From Methylocella sp. (GTDB lineage: Bacteria > Pseudomonadota > Alphaproteobacteria > Rhizobiales > Beijerinckiaceae): a stretch of 64,000 bases of DNA. Shown here in pieces: positions 45,740 through 56,211 of the stretch; the stretch's first letter is position 1, and each line of letters opens with the position of its first letter. The notes beneath the pieces are model-generated. The model was not told where the DNA came from. It saw only the letters and a list, made by a program, of their open reading frames with translations, and searched no databases. The stretch lies in contig JBBCGG010000001.1 of assembly GCA_037200525.1 (NCBI GenBank), forward strand, positions 3,464,501-3,528,500, read 5' to 3'. Both the position numbers and the translations under genes were made by a program.

Positions 45740-48564
45740 GCCAGGCGCGCGGAGTCTTTGGAGAGCTTTTCGGGGTTTCGCTGCGCTACGGGCGCACGGT
45801 TGCGCTCGATGACGTTACGATCTCTTTTCCCGCCGGTTGCATGATTGGGCTGATCGGCCCTGATGGGGTCGGCAAGTCATCGCTGCTAAGTTTGCTCGCC
45901 GGAGCTCGCCGCGTTCAATCCGGTCAGGTCCACGTACTCGGCGGCGACCTCGGCGATCCCCGTCATCGCGCCGCGGTCTGCCCGCAGATCGCCTATATGC
46001 CGCAAGGGCTCGGAAAGAATCTCTATCCGGACCTCAGCGTGCGGGAGAACATCGAATTCTTCGGTCGGCTCTTCGGCCAATCCAAGGATGAGCGCGAGCA
46101 TCGCATTGCAACGCTTTTGAAAGCGACGGGGCTCGATCCCTTCCCTGATCGGCCGGCAAGCAAGCTCTCTGGAGGCATGCGCCAAAAGCTCGGACTTTGC
46201 TGCGCGCTCATCCACGATCCAAACTTGTTGATCCTCGACGAGCCGACGACCGGCGTCGATCCACTTTCACGGCGGCAGTTCTGGAGCCTCATCTCCCGCA
46301 TGCGTGCGGAGCGAAGCGGCATGAGCGTTATCGTCGCGACGGCTTACATGGAGGAAGCCGAGCAATTCGATTGGCTATTGGCGATGGACGCGGGGCGTAT
46401 CCTCGCCACAGGGTCGCCATCCGATCTGAAGGCAAAGACCAACTCGCCCTCCTTGGAAGAGAGCTTCATCGCCCTTCTGCCGGAGGAGCGGCGCCGCGGA
46501 CGCAAAGCTTTCGCCATTCCGCCGCGCCGAAGCGATGACCATAATCCGGTCATTGTGGCCCGCGACCTAACGCGCCGCTTCGGCGATTTTACGGCCGTGG
46601 ATCGCGTGAGCTTCGCTATCGAGCGCGGAGAGATTTTCGGCTTTCTTGGATCGAACGGTTGCGGCAAATCGACCACGATGAAGATGCTAACGGGCCTTCT
46701 GCCCGCGAGCGCCGGAGAGGCGTTTCTGTTTGGCAAGCCGATAGACGCCTCGGACATGCAGGCGCGCTTTCGCGTCGGCTACATGTCGCAGTCCTTTTCG
46801 CTCTACACCGAACTCACGGTTCGCCAGAACCTCGACTTGCATGCGCATCTGTTCCATCTTCCTCGCGAGAAGGGCAAAGTCCGGATCGACGAACTCGTGG
46901 CTCGCTTCGGGCTCACCGACTACCTCGACCAACGCGCTGACAATCTGCCGCTCGGCATCCGCCAACGCCTGTCGCTCGCCGTCGCGATCGTGCACTCGCC
47001 CGAGATCCTCATTCTCGATGAGCCGACGTCAGGAGTCGATCCCCTCGCGCGCGATCAGTTCTGGGAGATTCTCGTCGGCCTCTCGCGCAACGAAGGCGTC
47101 ACCATTTTTATCTCCACGCATTTTATGAACGAGGCCGCACGCTGCGATCGCATCGCGCTGATGGATGCCGGGCGCGTTCTCGCGATGGGAACCCCGTCGG
47201 ATCTCGTCAAGGCGCGGCGCTGTTCGAACCTTGAAGACGCTTTCATCGACTATCTCGAAGAGGCGAATGGCGTGCAAGTCGCCAAGAGCCCTCCGCTCGC
47301 ACCGATCCAGAAATCGCCGCCTGCAATACGAGCCAAAGAGCTTGTGCGCCAAACCGCGAAAGTATGGTTCAGTCCTCGCCGACTGTTCGCCTACACCATT
47401 CGGGAAGGGCTCGAGCTCTTCCGCGACCCGATCCGTCTTGGTTTCGCCTTGCTCGGGACCGCTTTTCTCATGACGGTCTTTGGCGAAGGGATTTCGACCG
47501 ACGTGAACAATCTGACCTTTGCCGCCCTCGACCGCGACAATTCGTACGAAAGTCGCGCCTATCTCGAAGAACTACGCGGGTCGAGCTATTTCATCGAGAA
47601 GAGACCAGTCATCGATCAGGCCGACCTCGACCGACGCCTCCAATCTGGAGACATTAACGCCGGCATTGAGATCCCCCCGGACTTCGGCCGCTATATGAAG
47701 AAAAATGTGCCGACTTACGTCGGCGCGTGGGTGGATGGCGCCATGCCGTTTCGGGCCGAGACGATTCGCGGATATCTCGAAAGCGTTCACCAGCAGTTTC
47801 TTTCGGACTACGCGGTGCGCGATGGCCACGCTGCCGACGATACGCCTGACGACGTGCGCGAGGCTCTCCGCAACAAGCATATCGGCATGCTAGGCTATGC
47901 GAACGTAAACCCGACTGTGCAGGCGAGGATCGAAACAAGATTTCTCTATAACCAGGATTTCGAAAGCATCTACGCTCAGGAACCGGGCAGCATCGCCCTG
48001 CTCCTTGTGGAGATCCCCGCCATTTTGATGGCGCTCTCGATCGTGCGCGAGAAAGAGCTCGGCTCGATCACCAATCTCTACGTCACTCCGGTCACCCGCA
48101 TCGAATTTCTGCTCGGCAAGCAGATTCCCTACATTGTCATCGCGATGATCAATTTCGGGATACTATTCCTGATGAGCGTCTTCGCGTTCGGCGTTCCTCT
48201 GAAGGGAAGCTTTGCAGTGCTGCTCCTTGGCGCACTGCTCTATGTCACCGCGACGACCGGCATCGGCATGTTAATATCGACATTCTGCAAGACGCAGATC
48301 GCGGCCCTGTTCGGGACCGCGATCCTCACGCTGCTGCCGGCCCAGCAGTTCTCTGGGATGCTCACGCCAGTTTCGTCTCTAACCGGCGCTCCGGCTATCT
48401 TGGGAATTTGCTTCCCCATGACCTATTTCCTGAAAATCAGCGTCGGCACGTTCACCAAGGCGCTCGGTTTTCAGGATCTCTCCACAACTCTTCTGCAACT
48501 GGCGATTTTCATCCCCATTTTGACCGTGCTCAGCCTTGTCTTTCTGCGCAAGCAGGAAAGCTAG
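45736..48564 (+). CDS. double-ATPase ABC-2 transporter (RbbA/YhiH-like)
   Basis: 942 residues. Two nucleotide-binding domains in tandem: first with [19 protein letters not shown] and [20 protein letters not shown], second with [20 protein letters not shown] and [20 protein letters not shown], in which the signature is LPLGI instead of LSGG. From about residue 550 an ABC-2 permease with a large periplasmic loop ([20 protein letters not shown]) and six helices, e.g. [20 protein letters not shown]. The family exports drugs or helps make cell envelopes. It acts with the adaptor before and the permease after it, separated by 15 bp. Confidence 0.9.
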   Translation: MSQARGVFGELFGVSLRYGRTVALDDVTISFPAGCMIGLIGPDGVGKSSLLSLLAGARRVQSGQVHVLGGDLGDPRHRAAVCPQIAYMPQGLGKNLYPDLSVRENIEFFGRLFGQSKDEREHRIATLLKATGLDPFPDRPASKLSGGMRQKLGLCCALIHDPNLLILDEPTTGVDPLSRRQFWSLISRMRAERSGMSVIVATAYMEEAEQFDWLLAMDAGRILATGSPSDLKAKTNSPSLEESFIALLPEERRRGRKAFAIPPRRSDDHNPVIVARDLTRRFGDFTAVDRVSFAIERGEIFGFLGSNGCGKSTTMKMLTGLLPASAGEAFLFGKPIDASDMQARFRVGYMSQSFSLYTELTVRQNLDLHAHLFHLPREKGKVRIDELVARFGLTDYLDQRADNLPLGIRQRLSLAVAIVHSPEILILDEPTSGVDPLARDQFWEILVGLSRNEGVTIFISTHFMNEAARCDRIALMDAGRVLAMGTPSDLVKARRCSNLEDAFIDYLEEANGVQVAKSPPLAPIQKSPPAIRAKELVRQTAKVWFSPRRLFAYTIREGLELFRDPIRLGFALLGTAFLMTVFGEGISTDVNNLTFAALDRDNSYESRAYLEELRGSSYFIEKRPVIDQADLDRRLQSGDINAGIEIPPDFGRYMKKNVPTYVGAWVDGAMPFRAETIRGYLESVHQQFLSDYAVRDGHAADDTPDDVREALRNKHIGMLGYANVNPTVQARIETRFLYNQDFESIYAQEPGSIALLLVEIPAILMALSIVREKELGSITNLYVTPVTRIEFLLGKQIPYIVIAMINFGILFLMSVFAFGVPLKGSFAVLLLGALLYVTATTGIGMLISTFCKTQIAALFGTAILTLLPAQQFSGMLTPVSSLTGAPAILGICFPMTYFLKISVGTFTKALGFQDLSTTLLQLAIFIPILTVLSLVFLRKQES

Positions 48565-48579
48565 CGAGGATATTTGGGG

Positions 48580-49728
48580 ATGGGCAGTTTTAGCAATATT
48601 TTTTGGCTAGGAACGAAAGAGCTTCGGAGCTTTTTTCGGGACTTTGTACTACTTGGACTTGTGATCTACACGTTCTCGTTTGCGATCTATGTGCAAGGTC
48701 ACAGCAATACGCAGGAATTGCATAACGGCTCGGTCGGCGTCGTGGACGAAGACAAGTCAGAATTGTCGCGTCAGATGATCGCCGTCTCTCTGCCGCCCTA
48801 TTTCAAGGCGCCGGTTCCAATCGACAACGGCGACGTCGACCATCTGATGAACACAGCCGCCTATACGTTCGTCATTGTGATCCCGCCGAACTTCGAAAAG
48901 GACGTCCTCGCAGGGCGAAGTCCCGAGGTCCAAGTCAATGTAGATGCGACCGCTATGGTGCAGGCGGGGCTGGGCTATGGCTATATCCAGCAGATCCTCA
49001 CCACCGAGATTAATAATTTCGTGTCCCGCAACGAAGGCCAATTTCTATCTCATTCGCAGAACGTTCCGATGTCGCCGGTCACGCTCGCCGTGCGCGTGGA
49101 TTTCAATCCGAATGTCACGACCGCTTGGTTCTCTAGCGTTATGGGAATCGTCAACAACGTGACCATGCTCGCAATCATTCTGGCGGGCGCAGCGGTCATC
49201 CGCGAGCGCGAACATGGCACCATGGACCATCTGCTCGTTATGCCCGTGACGCCTTTTGAGATCGCTATGTCCAAGATTTGGGCCAACGGCCTCGTGATCA
49301 CGATTGCAGCCGGCTTGTCGCTCGAAATCGTCGTCCGACAGTTCCTTAGGATTCCTATCATCGGCTCGGTGCCTTTGTTCACAGCCGGCGTTGCGATCTA
49401 TTTGTTCTTTGCGACCGCGGTTGGAATTTTTCTAGCGACGATCGCTCGGTCAATGCCGCAGCTCGGCTTGCTTTATATTCTCGTCGCGATGCCCATGAAT
49501 ATCCTGTCCGGCAGCAACACACCGCTCGAATCCATGCCAAAATTCTTGAGCACGATCATGATGTTTTCGCCCTCAACGCATTTCGTGCTTTTCGCACAAT
49601 CCATCCTTTTCCGCGGAGCAGGCTTTGCGCTGGTGTGGCCCGATTTCCTATTTGTAGCGTTCGTCGGCGGCCTTTTCCTGCTTCTCGCTCTTCTTCGCTT
49701 CCGGAAAGTCGTCGTCCAAGCAGGCTAA
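48580..49728 (+). CDS. ABC-2 permease (YhhJ-like)
   Basis: 382 residues from ATG 48580 (GAGGA upstream); an in-frame TTG six bases earlier is less likely. Helix 1 (LLGLVIYTFSFAIYVQGHS), a large periplasmic part with VGVVDEDKSELSRQMIAVSL and VVIPPNFEKDVLAGRSPEVQ, and five further helices including MLAIILAGAAVIREREHGTM, the ABC-2 consensus, and LLYILVAMPMNILSGSNTPL. Third gene of the export operon; forms the second permease half. Confidence 0.9.
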   Translation: MGSFSNIFWLGTKELRSFFRDFVLLGLVIYTFSFAIYVQGHSNTQELHNGSVGVVDEDKSELSRQMIAVSLPPYFKAPVPIDNGDVDHLMNTAAYTFVIVIPPNFEKDVLAGRSPEVQVNVDATAMVQAGLGYGYIQQILTTEINNFVSRNEGQFLSHSQNVPMSPVTLAVRVDFNPNVTTAWFSSVMGIVNNVTMLAIILAGAAVIREREHGTMDHLLVMPVTPFEIAMSKIWANGLVITIAAGLSLEIVVRQFLRIPIIGSVPLFTAGVAIYLFFATAVGIFLATIARSMPQLGLLYILVAMPMNILSGSNTPLESMPKFLSTIMMFSPSTHFVLFAQSILFRGAGFALVWPDFLFVAFVGGLFLLLALLRFRKVVVQAG

Positions 49729-49759
49729 GAAGCATTTACCGAACAACCTACTCATGGCA

Positions 49760-51691
49760 TCAGTCGAGCAGCTCGCGAAGCCGGACCGCCAGCTCCTTGG
49801 CCGTGTAGGGCTTTTTCAGCCAGCTCCCGGCTTCGGCCAATTCTCGTCCGGCGACGATCGGCTCGGCGTAGCCTGACGTGAACAGGATCTTGATATCCGG
49901 CCGGATCGTCCGAACTTTCTTCGCCAGCTCGTCGCCCATCATACCGCCCGGCATGACGATATCTGTGAACAGGAGGCGGACTTCCGGATGTGCGATGATC
50001 AAGGTAAGAGCTTCCGCGGCGCTGGCCGCTTCGATCACTTGATAGCCTGCATCCTTCAGTCTCGCGACAGCGACGCGGCGCACGCGAGCATCATCCTCCG
50101 CAACGAGGATGCTTTCGAAACCGCGAGGTAGAATGGCGGGTTCGTCCGTTTCACTAGTTTTGGTCTTCGCGTCAATGGGTTCGCTTCTGACCGCAGGCAG
50201 GAAAAGCCGCACGCTGGTTCCTTGGCCGATCTCGCTATAGAGCTGGATATGGCCGCCGGACTGTTTGACGAAACCGTAGACCATGCTGAGTCCAAGACCA
50301 GTCCCCGAACCCTGCGGTTTAGTGGTGAAGAAGGGCTCAAATGCGCGCTCCTTGACATCGGCGGACATGCCCGCGCCGGTATCGGTGACGGTAATAAGAA
50401 CATAGTTCCCCGTGCGCACCTGCGGATACATCTTGACATAGTCAAGATCGAGATAGGTGCGGGAAATCTCGACGGTCAGGCGACCGCCGCGCGGCATCGC
50501 GTCTCGGGCATTAAGAGCGAGATTGAGCAAAGCGTTCTGAAGTTGGGAGGAATCGATCACAGCCTTATGCGAAGCCCCCGTCACCATGCTGCGAAGCTCG
50601 ATCGCCTCGCCAAGACTTCGCCGCAATAGATCCGAGAAGTTCGCGAGGAGCTGACCTATATCGACGAGCTTTGGATTGAGCGGCTGGCGCCTGCCGAAGG
50701 CCAGCAGTTGCTCGGTCAGCTTGGCGCCGTCATCGGCTGCGTCCTGCGCCTCGCGCAACAGGATGCGAAGCTCCTTGTCCTCCAGGCGCCTTTCCATCAT
50801 CTCGAGATTGCCGCTGACGACGGTTAATAGATTGTTGAAATCATGCGCAATGCCGCCGCTTAACTGTCCCACGGCTTCCATTTTCTGGGCCTGGCGCAGT
50901 TCTTCCTCCATCTTATGGCGGCTCGTCAGGTCGCGGATAAAACCGGTGAAGATGCGTTTGCCATTTGTGATCGCCTCGCCGATCGTCAGCTCCATCACAA
51001 ACTTTGTCCCGTCTTTTTGCAGACCCGTCACCACCCGCCCATATCCAATGATGCGCCGCTCTCCGGTCTTCAAATAATGCGAGAGATAGCCATCATGGGC
51101 CTCGCGGTCCGGCGTCGGCATCAGCATTCTGACGTTCTGGCCGCAAACTTCGGCGCCGGCGTAACCGAACAGCTGCTCAGCGGCGGCGCTGAAGGATGTC
51201 ACCGTGCCATTTTCGTCGATCACGACCATGGCTTCCGGCACAGTGTCGAGAATCGACAGTAAATGCGCTTCCCTCGTCGCGAGATCGTCCTGCACGTGCT
51301 TCAGATCGCTGATATCGCTGTCGGTCTGCAATATCACCAGCCCTGGTCGGCTTTCCGATAGCAACCCGACCCAACGGCAGGCGACCGTGACGGCGTAACC
51401 ATCCTTGTGCCGATGCGTCAGTTCGCCCGTCCATACTCCGCCGCTACGCACCTTAGAGCGTATTTCTTCAAGCGGCTCCGAAAAGACTGTCTCAAGAAGC
51501 TCATGCGCAACGCGCCCGACCGCTTCTTCGCGGGTCCACCCATAGAGTTGCTCGCAACCGCTGGTCCAGTGGCTGACGACGCCGTTAAGGCCATGAATTA
51601 TCACGCTTGCACCGTCGAGGATGCGCACGATTTCATCGAGACCTTGCTCCCCGGTAATTTGAAGCTTTATCGCATCGGTCACGCGGCGCAA
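49760..51691 (-). CDS. FixL-like haem-PAS hybrid histidine kinase with receiver domain
   Basis: 643 residues, soluble. PAS1 at about 18-135 ([20 protein letters not shown]). PAS2 at about 145-262 closely follows the haem-binding PAS of rhizobial Fix[41 protein letters not shown] with the proximal His199, and [18 protein letters not shown] with Arg219 matching distal Arg220 of Bradyrhizobium FixL. Kinase core: His283 in [20 protein letters not shown], then [20 protein letters not shown] and [22 protein letters not shown]-terminal receiver has Asp577 in [15 protein letters not shown]. It likely senses oxygen. Thirteen bases separate it from the FixK-like gene upstream, so both are one operon. 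No separate FixJ lies next to it. Confidence 0.87.
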   Translation of the reverse strand: MRRVTDAIKLQITGEQGLDEIVRILDGASVIIHGLNGVVSHWTSGCEQLYGWTREEAVGRVAHELLETVFSEPLEEIRSKVRSGGVWTGELTHRHKDGYAVTVACRWVGLLSESRPGLVILQTDSDISDLKHVQDDLATREAHLLSILDTVPEAMVVIDENGTVTSFSAAAEQLFGYAGAEVCGQNVRMLMPTPDREAHDGYLSHYLKTGERRIIGYGRVVTGLQKDGTKFVMELTIGEAITNGKRIFTGFIRDLTSRHKMEEELRQAQKMEAVGQLSGGIAHDFNNLLTVVSGNLEMMERRLEDKELRILLREAQDAADDGAKLTEQLLAFGRRQPLNPKLVDIGQLLANFSDLLRRSLGEAIELRSMVTGASHKAVIDSSQLQNALLNLALNARDAMPRGGRLTVEISRTYLDLDYVKMYPQVRTGNYVLITVTDTGAGMSADVKERAFEPFFTTKPQGSGTGLGLSMVYGFVKQSGGHIQLYSEIGQGTSVRLFLPAVRSEPIDAKTKTSETDEPAILPRGFESILVAEDDARVRRVAVARLKDAGYQVIEAASAAEALTLIIAHPEVRLLFTDIVMPGGMMGDELAKKVRTIRPDIKILFTSGYAEPIVAGRELAEAGSWLKKPYTAKELAVRLRELLD

Positions 51692-51704
51692 ATCCCATCA
51701 ATGA

Positions 51705-52457
51705 TCAGTTCGGCCAGACGGCTTGTTGCCTACTGTCGAAGCCGGTTGCGTGGTTATCGTCCTCATCGCCGTCGCCCGCAAGGAGCGCGAGCTTCTCGAA
51801 CTTACGGATCGTGAGGCCATGGCGGCCGACGGGCGCAATCATGCCGCGGTTCGCCAACTTGGACATGGTGCGCGACACGGTTTCGATGGTCAAACCAAGA
51901 TAGTCAGCCATATCGAGACGGCTCATAGGAATCTCGATAACAGGCGCAATTTGGCGACCGTTCTGCGCCCGGCGCGCAATTCGAAGGAGAAGGCTGCAAA
52001 CTCGCTCTTCGGCGTTCTTGCGGGCGAGGAGCACCATCTGGTCCTGGGCTGCGGCCATCTCGTCGCAAAGCCGCGCAAAGAGCTGCGGACGCAATTCGGG
52101 AGAACGGGCCATCTCCTCTTGGAAACGGTTGCGGGCGATGCGGCGGACCTTGGTCCGTACCACCGCTTCGGCGCTATAGAGATAACGGTCCTTGAGCGAG
52201 ACTCCAAGAATATCGCCGGGATATAGGAAGCCGGTAATGACCCGGCGACCATCGCTCAATATCCTGAAAACGCGAAGAACGCCTTCCACGACTTCGAAGA
52301 TGTGTGTTGCGGCGTCGCCTTCCCAAAGAATGCCGGCGCCGGCATCGAATTTCTCTACCGGCTGCCGGTTGAACAAAGACTCGAGGCCAGGGGGAGCCGA
52401 TATTGTGGGAACGAATGCTTTTGTGACCTCGGTTACTTGCTCGCTTTGGGAGAACAT
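51705..52457 (-). CDS. FixK/FNR-like Crp-family transcription activator
   Basis: 250 residues. Cyclic-nucleotide-binding-like domain (GAGILWEGDAATHIFEVVEG and GFLYPGDILGVSLKDRYLYS), a dimer helix, and a winged helix-turn-helix MSRLDMADYLGLTIETVSRT. Glu192, Ser195 and Arg196 in the recognition helix are the E-x-x-SR triad that reads TTGAT, as in FNR and FixK. The N-terminus lacks the iron-sulfur cysteines of FNR, so it belongs to the FixK group and must be controlled by another factor, probably the adjacent FixL-like kinase. AAGGGG precedes the ATG. Boxes of the predicted sequence occur before six transcription units within 20 kb. Confidence 0.9.
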   Translation of the reverse strand: MFSQSEQVTEVTKAFVPTISAPPGLESLFNRQPVEKFDAGAGILWEGDAATHIFEVVEGVLRVFRILSDGRRVITGFLYPGDILGVSLKDRYLYSAEAVVRTKVRRIARNRFQEEMARSPELRPQLFARLCDEMAAAQDQMVLLARKNAEERVCSLLLRIARRAQNGRQIAPVIEIPMSRLDMADYLGLTIETVSRTMSKLANRGMIAPVGRHGLTIRKFEKLALLAGDGDEDDNHATGFDSRQQAVWPN

Positions 52458-52594
52458 TGGAAACCCCTTTTCGTCGCATTGACAAGCATGAGTTAAGCGG
52501 GTCCATGTAACGGTGCGACGATACGCTTATGACAGTTTGCGCGAAATTGTGACGGACTGTGACGGCGCGGATCGATGCGATCAGAGGTTGGGAC

Positions 52595-53323
52595 ATGGCT
52601 GACCCCCGAAGACGCAACGAGCATATTCTCGTGGTCGACGATGACGCGCGGATTCGGCAGATGCTCCTCCGCTATTTTGAGGGGGAAGGCTATCGCGTCA
52701 GCACCGCCGCGGACGGCCCCGCCATGAGGGAATGCCTGCAGAAAGCGTCAGTCGACGTCATCCTGCTCGATCTTGTCCTGCCAGGAGACGAGGACGGCCT
52801 GGTGCTCGCCCGCGAAATCCGCTCTAGTTCGGACATACCTATCATTATGCTGACGGGAAGAGATGACGTGGTGGACAGGATCGTCGGCCTCGAAATTGGC
52901 GCCGATGATTATATCGTCAAACCGTTTCACCTTCGCGAGGTGCTGGCGCGGTTAAGAACCATTCTGCGCCGCCGCCAGCCCGCGACCCCAGCCGGCGCCG
53001 AGGGGGGCGAGGTAATACGATTCGAAGGTTGGCGTCTTGACCTTGGCCGCCGTCAGCTGGTGGCGGCCGACGGGGAGGAAATCGTCCTGACGACCGGCGA
53101 ATTCGACATGCTAACCGTGCTCGCGAAACAGCCGGGCCGTGTGTTCACGCGAGATGCGCTGATGGATCTAACGCGTAGCCGGAATTTTGACGCCTTTGAC
53201 CGGACGATAGATGCGCAGATCGCGCGGCTGCGAAAGAAGATCGAGCGCAATCCGAAGGAACCTGCGTTGATAAAATCAGTCAGAGGCGTTGGCTATGTCT
53301 TCACAGGAAAATCGGATTCGTGA
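52595..53323 (+). CDS. OmpR-family response regulator
   Basis: 242 residues from ATG 52595 (GAGGTTGGG upstream); the frame is open from GTG 52559. Receiver: HILVVDDDARIRQMLLRYFE, phospho-acceptor Asp in VDVILLDLVLPGDEDGLVL, IIMLTGRDDVVDRIVGLEIG and DYIVKPFHLREVLARL. Winged helix: TGEFDMLTVLAKQPGRVFTR, DAQIARLRKKIE and IKSVRGVGYVF. Divergent from the fixK-like operon with a gap of 137 bp. The hybrid kinase may phosphorylate it, though OmpR-type regulators usually take other kinases. Confidence 0.9.
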   Translation: MADPRRRNEHILVVDDDARIRQMLLRYFEGEGYRVSTAADGPAMRECLQKASVDVILLDLVLPGDEDGLVLAREIRSSSDIPIIMLTGRDDVVDRIVGLEIGADDYIVKPFHLREVLARLRTILRRRQPATPAGAEGGEVIRFEGWRLDLGRRQLVAADGEEIVLTTGEFDMLTVLAKQPGRVFTRDALMDLTRSRNFDAFDRTIDAQIARLRKKIERNPKEPALIKSVRGVGYVFTGKSDS

Positions 53324-53383
53324 AGAAGGAATGAGCATAATTTCGGCTTGGTTGCTCTTTGCCGACTAAGCCTTCGCTTGGGC

Positions 53384-53397
53384 TTGAGACAGATCAA
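53384..53397 (+). promoter_or_regulatory. FNR/FixK-like box before the quinone-reductase-like gene
   Basis: TTGAG-ACAG-ATCAA, 9 of 10 positions. Centre at 53390.5 predicts transcription from about 53432, 19 bases before the ATG. Confidence 0.62.
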
Positions 53398-53450
53398 TGC
53401 CCCATGCCGGTAGCGGGCCGCAATATCCGCCGTTGGACAAAGGGGATCAC

Positions 53451-54080
53451 ATGAAACATCTCATCGTCGTCGCTCACCCTACCGAAGACAGCTTCACCAT
53501 GGGGTTGGCGCACGCCTATGCCGCAGAATTGGAGAGGCTCGGGCACAATCAAAGGACATACGATCTCTACCGCATGGGGTTCAATCCCGTTCTTGCGGCG
53601 CACGAGCTTGCGCCTGTCGGCGCCGACCATCCAGTTAGCGCTGATGTGGCCCTGGCTCAGAATGAGATTCGCGCAGCGGATGTCCTTACCGTCATCTACC
53701 CGCTTTGGTGGATGTCGATGCCAGCGATGATGAAAGGGTATATCGACAGGGTCTTCGCTCGTGGCTTCGCCTATGAATCCAACAACGGCGTCGTGCGCGG
53801 ACTTCTTTCCGGAAAGAAATCCGTTCTGATCACTATTTCGGGGGCGCCGCTTCCGCTGCTGGTCGAGAGCGGCAAGTGGGATGCCGTCGAGGTTCTGCAA
53901 GACACGCATATTTTCCGCTCGGCGGGTTTCGATCTGCTCGAGCATTTGCATTTCGACGAGGTTGCGCCGCACCTCCCGAATGCAATTGCCGAACGGCACA
54001 TGGAGCGCGTTCAATCGTGCGCACGGCAGCATTTCCCGCGGCGTCAGACCTCTTCACGGGAACCAGACGTTGTTCCCTAG
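53451..54080 (+). CDS. NAD(P)H quinone oxidoreductase-like flavoprotein
   Basis: 209 residues from ATG 53451 (AAAGGGG upstream). Flavodoxin-like fold of the NQO1/MdaB/KefF type: KHLIVVAHPTEDSFTMGLAH at the FMN/FAD phosphate site, DVLTVIYPLWWMSMPAMMKG and YIDRVFARGFAYESNNGVVR, then KSVLITISGAPLPLLVESGK. It would reduce quinones or other acceptors with two electrons from NAD(P)H in the cytoplasm. The last 20 residues (QHFPRRQTSSREPDVVP) are Arg/Ser-rich and unlike the family. Single gene under its own FNR/FixK-like box. Confidence 0.85.
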   Translation: MKHLIVVAHPTEDSFTMGLAHAYAAELERLGHNQRTYDLYRMGFNPVLAAHELAPVGADHPVSADVALAQNEIRAADVLTVIYPLWWMSMPAMMKGYIDRVFARGFAYESNNGVVRGLLSGKKSVLITISGAPLPLLVESGKWDAVEVLQDTHIFRSAGFDLLEHLHFDEVAPHLPNAIAERHMERVQSCARQHFPRRQTSSREPDVVP

Positions 54081-54247
54081 CGCAGTCGGATTTAATCCGA
54101 GGATGCGGCCGGCGCGCACGTCGCAACGTCGGCTTTAAGAAGGTGCAGGTCCGTACCGAACGGCAATTCCGACCGCGTCCGGGTTTGTTCATGGAGCGTC
54201 GGCAAAACGCGTTGCGGTAGAGTATTGGTCCGTGATCTGACCGCCTT

Positions 54248-54261
54248 TTGACGCCGATCAA
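54248..54261 (+). promoter_or_regulatory. FNR/FixK-like box before the universal stress protein gene
   Basis: TTGAC-GCCG-ATCAA, 9 of 10 positions. Centre at 54254.5 predicts a start near 54296 and a 38-base leader. Confidence 0.62.
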
Positions 54262-54333
54262 AGCGAGCGGTGAGGCCGCGGGTTAACCTCCAAGCCGATT
54301 TAGTGGATGCGCATTCTTGGTGGAGAAGGATTA

Positions 54334-55164
54334 ATGACCTACGCGACTTTGATGGTGCACTTAGAGGTTGGCCGTTCGAACGCTGGACTTTTGAAACTCA
54401 CGGCTGATCTTGCAGAGCAATTTCGCGCCAGCGTGATCGGCATCGCGGCGCGCCAGCCCATGCAGATCATATATGCTGACGCCTATGTCTCAGGAAGTCT
54501 CATCGACTGGGATCGCAAGGAAATCGAAAAAGAGATCAAGACGGCCGAGTTGGAGTTTCGAAATGCGCTGCAGAGTCGTGTCGCCGATCTAGAATGGCGT
54601 TCGACAGTGACGATTGAGCCCCTCACAGGCTATCTGGCGCGTGAAGCGCGTGGCGCAGATTTAGTTATTACAGGCGTGGACCAAGGCGGCTCATTGTTCG
54701 ACCCCACTAAAAGCGTAAACATAAGCGACTTCGTCATGGACGCCGGACGGCCGGTTCTCGTCGCGCCCATCGCTGCGGAAGAGCTGAAATTGGATAAGGC
54801 CATAATTGCTTGGAAGGACAGCTGCGAAACGCGGCGCGCCATTTCCAGCGCCCTGCCGTTGCTCAAGAAAATCGCTCACGTTACCGTCCTCGAGATTGCC
54901 AGCGAGGAAGAACTCGATGCCGCTCGCGCTGGTCTCAAGGATGTCGTTGGCTGGCTCAGGCGGCACAACGTCATGGCGGATTCGCTCGCAGCGCCTTCAA
55001 CCGGCGACACCGCGATCCAGCTTGCCGCTATTATTGAGGAGCAGGCCACTGACATCGTCATCGCGGGCGCCTATGGACATAGCCGTCTGCGCGAATGGAT
55101 CCTCGGCGGCGTGACTCGCGATCTTCTGCTGCGTCCGAAGCGATGCTCGCTCATATCGCACTGA
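54334..55164 (+). CDS. tandem-domain universal stress protein
   Basis: 276 residues from ATG 54334, with GGAGAAGGA before it; an upstream ATG at 54307 is less well placed. Two UspA domains. The first (MTYATLMVHLEVGRSNAGLL, GADLVITGVDQGGSLFDPTK) has a degenerate nucleotide loop; the second ends in DIVIAGAYGHSRLREWILGG, the G-2x-G-9x-G pattern of ATP-binding USPs. Such proteins are induced by anoxia and starvation; the FNR/FixK-like box upstream agrees. Confidence 0.9.
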   Translation: MTYATLMVHLEVGRSNAGLLKLTADLAEQFRASVIGIAARQPMQIIYADAYVSGSLIDWDRKEIEKEIKTAELEFRNALQSRVADLEWRSTVTIEPLTGYLAREARGADLVITGVDQGGSLFDPTKSVNISDFVMDAGRPVLVAPIAAEELKLDKAIIAWKDSCETRRAISSALPLLKKIAHVTVLEIASEEELDAARAGLKDVVGWLRRHNVMADSLAAPSTGDTAIQLAAIIEEQATDIVIAGAYGHSRLREWILGGVTRDLLLRPKRCSLISH

Positions 55165-55397
55165 CGGCGACGAGAATGCGGAGCTGGAGAGCGCAATGTA
55201 CGCAATTGTGCTGAAAAAATTGCGCGGTCCGTTCAAATAAAGACGACGCGCTATCCCCTGGACCGGGCCAATCAGGCGTTTGCTGATTTCCGGACGGGCC
55301 GGTTCGTGGGCGCGATGGTTTCGACGCCTTGAGCGATGATCCGACCCGACTGGGCGTCGACGACCCACAACGCTGTGGTTGACCCTCGCAAGCGAGG

Positions 55398-56198
55398 CTA
55401 TGCAGCCAAATGTTCGCCGCCGTCCACGGGAATAACCGTACCCGTGATCCGGCGAGCCGCATCGCTGACCAAGAATGCCGCTAAATTGCCGACATCCTGA
55501 ATCTCGACCAGGTGATGCTCTGGCGCACGCGCCGCAGCGGCTTCGAGCAATTCGTCGAAGCGGTCGATTCCGCTCGCGGCGCGCGTCCGAATCGGACCTG
55601 GCGAAATTGCATGAGCGCGAATCCCCCTCGCTCCCAGCTCCGACGCAACATAGCGCATGCTGCTTTCTAACGCCGCTTTAACTGGGCCCATGAGATTATA
55701 GTGCTCAACCACGCGGCCTGAGCCATAGAAAGTCACGGCGAGGAGGCAGCCGCCATTCGGCATCAATGGTTCTGCAAGACGAGCCATGCGAATGAAAGAA
55801 TGACAAGAGACGTTCATCGCAATGTCGAAACCTTCGACGGAACAGTCCGTCACTCGCCCATGCAGGTCCTCCCGCGGCGCGAAAGCTATGGAATGCAGCA
55901 GGAAGTCGAGACCGCCCCAGCCCGACTGGATCCGATCGAACACTCCTTCTAGCTGACCGGGAACCTGGACATCGCACGGCAACACGAGTTCGCACCCAAG
56001 CCGATCGGTAACGCTGCGCACGAAAGGTTCGGCCTTGACGTTCAAATAGGTTGCGGCGAGACGCGCTCCGGCTCGTGCAAAAACCTCGGCGCAGCCGGTT
56101 GCGATGCTATGTTCGTTGGCGATGCCGACGACGAGGCCGCGCTTACCGCGAAGATCGACGAGAGGCGGCGCATCCGCCGCTTGCTGAGTATCAGCCAT
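55398..56198 (-). CDS. fabI: enoyl-[acyl-carrier-protein] reductase, FabI type
   Basis: 266 residues from ATG 56198 (MADTQQAADAPPLVDLRGKR); the open frame extends into ackA but the shorter start leaves a normal 13-bp gap. NADH site: GLVVGIANEHSIATGCAEVF. Active-site pattern FYGSGRVVEHYNLMGPVKAA with the two Tyr and the Lys of FabI, followed by GIRAHAISPGPIRTRAASGI. FabI completes each fatty-acid elongation round. Here, at the end of an acetyl-CoA/PHA operon, it is probably a second, condition-specific copy that may use excess NADH or adjust lipids; that is inference. Confidence 0.88.
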   Translation of the reverse strand: MADTQQAADAPPLVDLRGKRGLVVGIANEHSIATGCAEVFARAGARLAATYLNVKAEPFVRSVTDRLGCELVLPCDVQVPGQLEGVFDRIQSGWGGLDFLLHSIAFAPREDLHGRVTDCSVEGFDIAMNVSCHSFIRMARLAEPLMPNGGCLLAVTFYGSGRVVEHYNLMGPVKAALESSMRYVASELGARGIRAHAISPGPIRTRAASGIDRFDELLEAAAARAPEHHLVEIQDVGNLAAFLVSDAARRITGTVIPVDGGEHLAA

Positions 56199-56211
56199 CA
56201 GTGAATCCTTT

